Source of the DNA: Paludibacteraceae bacterium
GTDB taxonomy: Bacteria > Bacteroidota > Bacteroidia > Bacteroidales > Paludibacteraceae
Length of the DNA stretch: 64,000 bases
NCBI GenBank assembly: GCA_016297215.1
Contig: JAEDGZ010000010.1
Location: forward strand, 1 to 64,000
Reading direction: 5' to 3'
The position numbers and the translations under genes are program-made. Under the pieces are notes generated by a model. The model saw only the letters and a list, made by a program, of their open reading frames with translations. It was not told the DNA's origin and did no database searches. Positions 58,086 to 64,000 of this stretch are shown here, piece by piece; the stretch's first letter is position 1; every line of letters begins with the position of its first letter.

Positions 58086-59027
58086 ATGCGCCGCCTCAAG
58101 TTCATTATCTACGCCATCCTATTGTTAGTCGCTGTGGCTGTCCTCCTGCCGCTTTGTTCACACGGTACACCGCCGACTCCGAAGGAGGGAACGCGGGTTG
58201 TCCGCGTCCTCACCTACAACACCCATCGAATGGGGATGTTCCGTAAACCTACTGATAATCAGGTGATAAAATACCTCCTCCACGGGCAGGATGCCGACAT
58301 CATCTGCTTGCAGGAGGTGGAGGTGTACAAAGACTCGAAGTACCTCACCCTGTCCGATTTGAAGCGCGCCATGAGCACCAAGTACCCCTATTCCTACTTC
58401 GATTTCTCGGTGTACAACAGCCGCCGACAGTTCGGCAACGTCGTCTTCTCGCGCTACCCGCTTATCCACAAGCAGACCATCCGATACCCCTCCCGCGCCA
58501 ACATCTCTTCCCAATGCGACGTGGTGATACCCTCCGACAGGGCGGTTCGGGTAGTGTCGGAGAAGGCGCAAGGAGGTGCGGTCTCCAGGCCGCACCATTC
58601 AGATAGCGAAGAACTTAGAAGATTCGATACCATCCGCCTGATTACCAACCACTTGGAGTCCAACCGCTTCGGAGAGGACGACTTTGAGGAACTCAAGCAG
58701 AAGTACTCCGTTGCCCACGAGGCGAGGGTGGAGCAAGCGAAGTGCGTGCGCGAGGCTATAGACTGTTCCCCCTATCCCCTCATCGTCGTGGGCGATTTCA
58801 ATGACCTTCCCCTTTCTTCCACCTACTGGCAGATACGCGGGCTCGACATGCGCGATGCCTTCCTCTGCACCTCGTGGGGACGCTACGGCGCTACCCTCAT
58901 CAAGGGTATCTTTGCCGCACGTATCGATTACATCCTCTGTTCCCGCACGCTTCGACCGCTCCGCTGCACCATCGACCACGTCCCCTATTCAGACCATTTA
59001 CCCGTACAAGCCATCCTTGCATACTAA
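58086..59027 (+). CDS. Endonuclease/exonuclease/phosphatase family hydrolase, membrane anchored
   Basis: 313 residues. One N-terminal membrane helix (FIIYAILLLVAVAVLLPLC), then the EEP fold: VLTYNTHRMG, ICLQEVE, the metal and catalytic residues in VVGDFNDLPL and RIDYILCS, and YSDHLPVQA at the end. Members cleave nucleic acids, lipids or inositol phosphates; the substrate here is unknown. Residues EKAQGGAVSRPHHSD near 163 are coded by a GGTGCGG/CCGCACC palindrome and interrupt the fold between two strands, likely an in-frame insertion. It follows porX after 78 bases of GGATAAAGGATG-type words. Confidence 0.88.
   Translation: MRRLKFIIYAILLLVAVAVLLPLCSHGTPPTPKEGTRVVRVLTYNTHRMGMFRKPTDNQVIKYLLHGQDADIICLQEVEVYKDSKYLTLSDLKRAMSTKYPYSYFDFSVYNSRRQFGNVVFSRYPLIHKQTIRYPSRANISSQCDVVIPSDRAVRVVSEKAQGGAVSRPHHSDSEELRRFDTIRLITNHLESNRFGEDDFEELKQKYSVAHEARVEQAKCVREAIDCSPYPLIVVGDFNDLPLSSTYWQIRGLDMRDAFLCTSWGRYGATLIKGIFAARIDYILCSRTLRPLRCTIDHVPYSDHLPVQAILAY
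58574..58597. repeat. Palindrome inserted in frame in the EEP hydrolase
   Basis: GGTGCGG and CCGCACC arms around TCTCCAGG (the outermost part is GGAGGTGCGG). It encodes GGAVSRPHH between two conserved blocks. Confidence 0.65.
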
Positions 59028-59048
59028 TATGGTGACTTGTTGTCTGCA

Positions 59049-59867
59049 CTACCAACTTTTTACATAGTCGCTGATAGAGGTGGCGATTACTTTCTTGAAG
59101 TATATCCAATAGATTGTCCAGCGGTATTCGGATAGCAGGTGCTGCACTTTGGCGAAGGTGAGCATGGCTCGGAAGGCTTTTCGTTTTTCTCTGCCACGCC
59201 ATACCCGCCGCTTATGGCTGATGGAGTCGGCGTGAATGACATAGTGGTAGAACGGCTCATCGCATTGGGCAATGCGATTGGCTACCAAATAGCACTGTCC
59301 CATAAAACTGCTATCCTCCCCGCTACGGGCAGCAGGGAAACGCAATTTGTTTTCTAACAGCCACTCTCGGCGGAATATCATACCTGTGAAATTGCTTATA
59401 TAGTGGCGCAAAAGAAAACGTCTTTGCATATCGTTGAGCATTCCTGTTCCTACGTGAGGATTTACGGCAATAGTATGCTGACCATCGGGGTAATCCCATG
59501 AGGTGGCTCCTGCACTCAAATCCGCGTTGGCAGTCTTTGCTGCATGGTAGAGTGCCTCAAACATCATCGGCTCTACCCAATCATCTGCGTCCACAAACGC
59601 AATGTATTCTCCTGTTGCCTCTTGAATACCCCTGTTGCGCGCCGCCCCCGGTCCGCCGTTCTCCGGCATGGAAATGATATGCCAACGGTCTTGCAAAGCA
59701 TGTGCAGCGATATAGTTGCAGCTAATCTCTACACTATTGTCTTTCCCCCTGTCATCCACAAACAGCACCTCTATATCATCCAGTGTCTGCATGCGCAACG
59801 AATCCATGCAACGTTCAACGTATTGAGATACATTGTATATAGGAGATATGACGGAAACTTTTGGCAT
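59049..59867 (-). CDS. Family 2 glycosyltransferase
   Basis: 272 residues with a GT-A fold: VSVISPIYNVSQYVERCMDSL, EVLFVDDRGKDNS, GGPGAARNRGIQEATGEYIA and the metal-binding FVDADDWVEP. It adds a sugar from a nucleotide donor to a surface glycan. It is the last gene of the minus-strand glycan cluster, 10 bases after the next GT2. Confidence 0.93.
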   Translation of the reverse strand: MPKVSVISPIYNVSQYVERCMDSLRMQTLDDIEVLFVDDRGKDNSVEISCNYIAAHALQDRWHIISMPENGGPGAARNRGIQEATGEYIAFVDADDWVEPMMFEALYHAAKTANADLSAGATSWDYPDGQHTIAVNPHVGTGMLNDMQRRFLLRHYISNFTGMIFRREWLLENKLRFPAARSGEDSSFMGQCYLVANRIAQCDEPFYHYVIHADSISHKRRVWRGREKRKAFRAMLTFAKVQHLLSEYRWTIYWIYFKKVIATSISDYVKSW

Positions 59868-59877
59868 ATTTTGTAGA

Positions 59878-60699
59878 TTACTTGATTTGAATATGTGGAG
59901 TGATTTTTTGTATCAGATATGTCGGAAAGATTTTTCTTAATAAATCATAAAAATAACGTGCCACAATGTCTTTTTGCATTTTAGATTTCCATACTGCATA
60001 AGCATGATTCGCCTCTTGTTCGGGAATACCATTATTGATAAGCGCCTGTTTGCTCTCTTCTAAACTTTGCAATCGTTGCTGATTGGTTGCCCCGCCCACT
60101 CTGAAATTACTCAGGATGCTGTCAATGTGGTGAAATATAATCCCTGCTTTCCAACAGCGTAACGCAAAATCATAATCTGCCGCCAAACGAAAATGTATAT
60201 CGTATAGTCCCATTGTTTCGTACACATTTGCCGTAACAAAGAAAGTCGGATGAAATATAGAAAAACCCATTTCTAAATGTTGTAGGTTTGTATCCGCTAC
60301 TTTACGCTTAAAAAAACTTCCGTCCTCATTGAGCATATTGATATTACCGTGAAAAATACCCACATTAGGTTTGGCTTGATATGCTTCTATCACTCTTTGT
60401 ACAGTGTTCGGTTCATAGTAGTCGCTTGCATTCACCATACCGATCAGTTTGCCATGGGCGAGTCGGATGCCCTTGTTCATCGCATCATAGATGCCCCTAT
60501 CCGGCTCACTAACCCAATGCGCAATGTGATTATCATATTTTTTTATGACATCTATCGTGCCATCTGTGCTTCCGCCATCAATAATGATATACTCTATATT
60601 AGGGTATGTTTGTGCAATAACGCTTTGAATGGTTTGTTCCAAATAGTTCTTTGCATTATACGTTACTGTAATGATAGAGACTAACGGTGATGTATTCAT
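59878..60699 (-). CDS. Family 2 glycosyltransferase (WcaE-like)
   Basis: 273 residues: SIITVTYNAKNYLEQTIQSV, EYIIIDGGSTDGTIDVI and SEPDRGIYDAMNKGI, the signature of the WcaE/colanic-type group. The usual DD of the metal motif reads NASDYYEP, with one Asp replaced by Ser, as in some active relatives. AT-rich. Its ATG overlaps the stop of the short remnant before it. Confidence 0.92.
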   Translation of the reverse strand: MNTSPLVSIITVTYNAKNYLEQTIQSVIAQTYPNIEYIIIDGGSTDGTIDVIKKYDNHIAHWVSEPDRGIYDAMNKGIRLAHGKLIGMVNASDYYEPNTVQRVIEAYQAKPNVGIFHGNINMLNEDGSFFKRKVADTNLQHLEMGFSIFHPTFFVTANVYETMGLYDIHFRLAADYDFALRCWKAGIIFHHIDSILSNFRVGGATNQQRLQSLEESKQALINNGIPEQEANHAYAVWKSKMQKDIVARYFYDLLRKIFPTYLIQKITPHIQIK

Positions 60700-60833
60700 A
60701 AGTGTTGGAAAGGATGAATAAGATTATTGTCATAAGGGCAGACTTTCACTTCCCATCCCAATGCACGAAACGCCCGCGCGATAGAAGACAGGAAGTAATG
60801 GAAGTTGGGACCTATGAGGAGGAGGCGACTCAT
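60696..60833 (-). pseudogene. N-terminal remnant of a glycosyltransferase
   Basis: 45 codons: MSRLLLIGPNFHYFLSSIAR then AFRALGWEVKVCPYDN and a stop. This is the classic first beta-alpha-beta unit of a GT-B/CgeB-like glycosyltransferase, but nothing follows it. The stop overlaps the ATG of the next GT2 gene. It is the start of a gene whose remainder has been deleted. Confidence 0.65.
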
Positions 60834-60961
60834 GTGATATTTTCAATTTGTACAAAACGGTCTAATAATTCTTTGCATGTATCTCCTGCGGGGATTGTGC
60901 AAAAAGTATTCAGTTCACGTTCCGTTGGCGGGAAATATGTTTTTTGCTGATGGTAAAACAA
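60830..60961 (-). pseudogene. C-terminal remnant of an unknown cluster gene
   Basis: A frame open from about 60985, with a possible TTG start at 60961, ends in TGA overlapping the ATG of the next remnant. It reads FYHQQKTYFPPTERELNTF then CTIPAGDTCKELLDRFVQIE. It has no ATG and looks like the end of a protein. With the following N-terminal remnant it marks a deletion joining two former genes. Confidence 0.45.
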
Positions 60962-60962
60962 T

Positions 60963-61787
60963 TTATGATGGTGTCGTATTAAAAAATTTCAAACTATTTA
61001 CATCCATATGTATTTGGCGATGACTTTCATCAGGTATTTTCATATAGTCACCATAGATTCGTCGCAAATATGCATCTACATTATGAGGCACATAAAAAGA
61101 TTTTCCTTCAAAATCTATTTCTGATAAAGGAAATATCTCCTGTTCATAACGCCTGGAACCATGGTAGACATCCCATGTATGCATTAGTTCTCCATGGTAA
61201 TGTTTTTTTGCCCAACTATCACCAAACCATGTTAACAAAAGTGCTAATGGATATGCTAAATATGCTAAAGTCGTTTTGAACATACACACCCACCGAGATT
61301 TACCCTGAGACTCTGCATAATGATGAATCTCACGAAATACGCGAGCATATATTTTTTCGATACGTTTTTTGTACCATGTGGGTACGGCAGGTATCTGCAA
61401 TAGTATATCTACCCACAATCCTTGTGAGTTTTGTTTTTCAAACAAGGGATAGTTACAATAAGTAAACGTATCTTTTACACGTGGCGTAAGCCCGAATGCA
61501 TACGGGTCGTTTTGGGTATCCGATAGTTGGTATCGTTGTGGTAGTTCCTCAACAAGAAATTTCTGCAGCAAAGGATAATCTTTTTGCAATACACATATAT
61601 CCATATCGTCATCCCATGGGATAAATCCTCCATGGCGTACTGCCCCCAACAATGTGCCACTATCCAGCCAATAAGGTATATCATGCTTCCGACAGATTTT
61701 ATCTATCTCTATCAAGATATTTAACATACATAATTGCGCCTTACGCAAAGGCGTACCTTCTCCATTATATTTTGCAAAATCTTCCAT
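60963..61787 (-). CDS. LicD-family phosphotransferase
   Basis: 274 residues from the ATG at 61787, directly after the stop of the upstream gene; an in-frame ATG at 61832 would overlap that gene by 44 bases. The LicD signature is plain: YWLDSGTLLGAVRHGGFIPW followed by DDDMDICV. LicD proteins transfer phosphocholine or other phospho-alcohols from CDP donors to glycans. It lies downstream of a cytidylyltransferase-like/PLP fusion and a dehydrogenase, which may make such a donor. Confidence 0.92.
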   Translation of the reverse strand: MEDFAKYNGEGTPLRKAQLCMLNILIEIDKICRKHDIPYWLDSGTLLGAVRHGGFIPWDDDMDICVLQKDYPLLQKFLVEELPQRYQLSDTQNDPYAFGLTPRVKDTFTYCNYPLFEKQNSQGLWVDILLQIPAVPTWYKKRIEKIYARVFREIHHYAESQGKSRWVCMFKTTLAYLAYPLALLLTWFGDSWAKKHYHGELMHTWDVYHGSRRYEQEIFPLSEIDFEGKSFYVPHNVDAYLRRIYGDYMKIPDESHRQIHMDVNSLKFFNTTPS

Positions 61788-61788
61788 A

Positions 61789-62808
61789 TTACCTTTGTAT
61801 TTGTTGCATTCCCCAAGAATATACCGCATCAATATGCGGACATGGTATATTGTTCTCGTGTGCTAAATCATGAATAAAACGTAGCCCAAAAGGGAAGTCC
61901 TCAGTAAAATAGCGACTGGTAAAATCAGGTATCCATCCTCCATCAACAGGTTTCATAGGAGACAAAATACCAGCAAAAGAAGGGATACTTTTTATCTTTT
62001 TCGTCAAGGACGAGATGTCCGCAGAATCATAATGGTCCAACAATGTATCAATATGCTTGGAAGATACATGCAAAGAATGGAGGAGCATAAAAAACTCTTT
62101 ATCCATTTCTATCTCAAGTGCAGAAGTCTCATCTGTCCAATCTGAGTAGAACAGTGGATTGGTGTGAAAAATATCTTTCCCATTCCAATCTTTCCACATG
62201 GTATATAAGCGACCGGTGTGCAATATGGGATTACTATTGCTTAACGTAACCTCATAAAAAGAATCTACCAACTGTGTAGGAGTATGGAACCAAGCACTCA
62301 CGCAATCGCAGAATTCATTTGGGAAAGATATGTTTTCAGCAGCCATCAGCAACCGATCTTTATATCCCAACAATGCTGCCTCTTTTCCATAATCAATCAC
62401 CCTTGAAATATACGGGACACGTTGGAAAGCGAAAAGCGGAGTGGAAGAGGGAAGAATCTGATGAGCAAAAAGGAAGAATCCGGAATTGCCCACCACAGTT
62501 CCCACAATGGTACTATGTGATAAATAAGAACGGATATTTCGTAAGGTCTCTTCCACCAAAAAAGCAGGTAAGCACAATAAAACCACATCCGCGTATGGAA
62601 TTAACTCTTCGGGGGAGTGACTGATATGATTCACATTTCCCATAAGCGTTTCACCAGACGGGGTGTGTACACGAAATTGGTGTTGCCATTTTTCTGGGTG
62701 ATTAGTCAGCATATCAACCACTAAACCATCTTGATTTGAAAGTACAGCAGCACATGTGTGTCCCAAAGCACCACCTCCACAGATACAGATATTTATAATT
62801 TTTCTCAT
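61789..62808 (-). CDS. NAD(P)-dependent octopine/nopaline-dehydrogenase-like enzyme
   Basis: 339 residues. A Rossmann fold starts the protein (INICICGGGALGHTCAAVLS), with DVVLLCLPAFLVEETL. After it comes the helical C-terminal domain with the family's NPILHTGRLYTMW, containing the catalytic His region. Relatives join an amino acid and a keto acid reductively, or reduce 2-keto acids. Its stop and the licD start are one base apart, and its start overlaps the PLP gene by four bases, so the three are one operon. The substrate is unknown. Confidence 0.85.
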   Translation of the reverse strand: MRKIINICICGGGALGHTCAAVLSNQDGLVVDMLTNHPEKWQHQFRVHTPSGETLMGNVNHISHSPEELIPYADVVLLCLPAFLVEETLRNIRSYLSHSTIVGTVVGNSGFFLFAHQILPSSTPLFAFQRVPYISRVIDYGKEAALLGYKDRLLMAAENISFPNEFCDCVSAWFHTPTQLVDSFYEVTLSNSNPILHTGRLYTMWKDWNGKDIFHTNPLFYSDWTDETSALEIEMDKEFFMLLHSLHVSSKHIDTLLDHYDSADISSLTKKIKSIPSFAGILSPMKPVDGGWIPDFTSRYFTEDFPFGLRFIHDLAHENNIPCPHIDAVYSWGMQQIQR

Positions 62809-64000
62809 ACTGTTTTCAGTGCATGGATAAGTTGGTTGTTGTCTTTTGTATCACGTATAGCCAAGCGGATATAAGGCGCATGGCACTTGACGGAACAATC
62901 TTTTATCAAGATATTATGGTCTTTTAGCAACCTAATTGCCAATTCTCGGGGTGTATGAGGGGCTAATACCTCACATAGCACATAGTTGGCTTCCGAGGGA
63001 ATAACACGCAGATAAGATATATCGGCAAGTGCACTGACAAAACGGCTACGCTCTGCACGGAACGTATCCATCGCCTCTTGGTAGGATTTCTCGTATTTGC
63101 CCAATATTTGTAAGAAGAACTCCGCAAACGAATTGATGTTCCATATAGATACTGCTCGACGCAGGTTGGTCATCAACGCTGCATTGGATGTAGCCAATAT
63201 ACCTAACCGAAGTCCGGGTACTCCGAAAGATTTGGAGATACTTTTTATCACTACCAGATGGTCATATTTCTCCAAAATCAAATTGTTGAGGAATGTAGGA
63301 TGCTCCGTAGAGAAGTCGATAAAACTTTCGTCCAATATAAGCATGATGTCCCTTGCTTGGCACCAATCCGCCAACCGCAAGCAGTCTGCATAAGAGATAT
63401 AATTGCCGGAAGGATTATCGGGATTTATCAGCACTAACGACCATATATTTTTATCTGCAAAATAAGTCATTAAGTCGTCAGCCGAATATGAGAAATCGGG
63501 GGCTTCTGTCTCATAGACCACGACTTGTTCCGGCATCAAGCAGTTAGGATATTCCTCGAAGGTAGGACGTACGACACCGACTTTGCCCAACATTTGTTCC
63601 GAAAGTACTTTTATCAATTCTGCTGCCCCGTTACCCACCAAGATGTAGTCCTGATTTACTCCAAAATCTTTGGCTGCCAATAGGTTGTTTACCCGTAAGC
63701 CCGACGGATATTCGGTAAGCAAGCGGGAGAAACTATGGGACATCTCGTCTAACAAACGCCGATTAGGGAAGTACGGATTGACCAAATAGCAGAAATCCAA
63801 GATGTGCGGATAGCGCCAATAGCCACCAAAACGACTACAAAGTAAGTCATATTGATGTTCTGTAAATATGGACTCCGCAATATCCAAGTCTTGAATATCA
63901 TCTATTTCGTACCATTGTTCCCCTGTCAGTGGTAATGCTCGAATACCGGAATTATCCAACATGGTAATTACACGCAAAACCTGCTCATAGTACTCGTTTC
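62805..64000 (-). CDS. Nucleotidyltransferase/PLP-enzyme fusion (5' end outside window)
   Basis: The frame stays open to the window edge, so the N-terminus is missing. The first visible residues (LPLTGEQWYEIDDIQDLDIA) are the end of a LicC/RmlA-type nucleotidyltransferase domain. After about 40 residues a fold-type I PLP enzyme of the HisC/CobD group begins: NGAAELIKVL, LINPDNPSGNY, the PLP lysine in IKSISKSFGVPGLRLG, and YIRLAIRDTKDN at the end. Such fusions are known in capsule loci, where the PLP part makes an amino-alcohol phosphate (transamination or decarboxylation of a phospho-amino acid) and the other part activates it with CTP. Here that is inference. A TTG at 63977 could look like a start but is internal. 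Confidence 0.85.
   Translation of the reverse strand, partial: NEYYEQVLRVITMLDNSGIRALPLTGEQWYEIDDIQDLDIAESIFTEHQYDLLCSRFGGYWRYPHILDFCYLVNPYFPNRRLLDEMSHSFSRLLTEYPSGLRVNNLLAAKDFGVNQDYILVGNGAAELIKVLSEQMLGKVGVVRPTFEEYPNCLMPEQVVVYETEAPDFSYSADDLMTYFADKNIWSLVLINPDNPSGNYISYADCLRLADWCQARDIMLILDESFIDFSTEHPTFLNNLILEKYDHLVVIKSISKSFGVPGLRLGILATSNAALMTNLRRAVSIWNINSFAEFFLQILGKYEKSYQEAMDTFRAERSRFVSALADISYLRVIPSEANYVLCEVLAPHTPRELAIRLLKDHNILIKDCSVKCHAPYIRLAIRDTKDNNQLIHALKTV

Noticed and set aside
60702..60950. 82-codon plus-strand frame between licD and GT2
   Set aside because: The opposite strand holds recognisable glycosyltransferase remnants in operon-type overlap; the plus-strand frame has no family features.
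61788..61832. Upstream ATG for licD at 61832
   Set aside because: It would overlap the preceding gene by 44 bases, and the extra 15 residues are not LicD-like; the ATG at 61787 gives the usual tight operon spacing.

Overview
The window is chromosome of a Bacteroidales-type member of the Bacteroidota. Nearly every clear promoter has the phylum's form (TTTG, 20 bases, TAnnTTTG). The gene content agrees: type IX secretion parts (a PorE-like OmpA protein, PorX, GldH, a subtilase with a T9SS sorting tail), fused SecDF, ATP-dependent PEP carboxykinase, RicT/PSP1 followed by gldH, an mreBCD-PBP2 cluster and an anaerobe-style PerR/rubrerythrin pair. Most of the window is an ordinary, fairly GC-rich core genome. 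Four stretches look accessory and more AT-rich: 1-2020, 23.5-24.5 kb, 30.6-31.9 kb and 43.0-44.4 kb, together with the surface-glycan cluster from about 59 kb to the end.

Layout. 1-2020: a large serine recombinase inside a perfect 223-bp inverted repeat that abuts a tRNA-Pro gene; flipping the segment would swap the recombinase's C-terminal tail. 2-9.7 kb: topA, a sirtuin, an nfeD/flotillin pair, a radical SAM/SPASM gene, a broken acyltransferase and comF. 9.8-15.4 kb: uxaB-uxaA for hexuronate breakdown, a hotdog thioesterase, and feoB with an eroded G domain. 15.4-19.9 kb: mreB-mreC-mreD-mrdA on the minus strand, with no rodA after them. 20-30.6 kb: envelope and secreted proteins (PorE-like OmpA, an unknown exported protein, a T9SS subtilase, a 1214-residue leucine-rich-repeat protein). 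30.6-31.9 kb: mobile-element debris. 31.9-36.7 kb: perR/rubrerythrin, a QueD-like gene, then tsaC, a sugar transferase, xseB and an amidase on the minus strand. 37-50.3 kb: pckA, holB-ricT-gldH, trmB, an orphan hsdS, mrp, a MATE exporter, tRNA-Met and secDF. 50.6-59 kb: an FAD oxidoreductase, nadB, a tiny cysteine-rich lipoprotein, a PASTA protein, rluD, porX and an EEP-family hydrolase. 59-64 kb: two GT2 glycosyltransferases, gene remnants, licD, an octopine-dehydrogenase-like gene and a nucleotidyltransferase/PLP-enzyme fusion cut by the window edge. The last three could together make and transfer a CDP-activated amino-alcohol phosphate to a glycan.

The most unusual theme is a large set of short repeat families filling the gaps between genes (GC palindromes, strings of repeated TAATTCA or GTCAGTG units, and others). 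Several are also inserted in frame inside conserved genes (topA, mreC, tsaC, the subtilase, the FAD oxidoreductase, the EEP hydrolase, probably hsdS and porX). There are also a MITE-like family with about 20-bp terminal inverted repeats, a 538-bp element with perfect 21-bp ends carrying one small ORF, and a perfect 39-nt sequence shared by two gene leaders. No CRISPR array, rRNA or prophage was seen.
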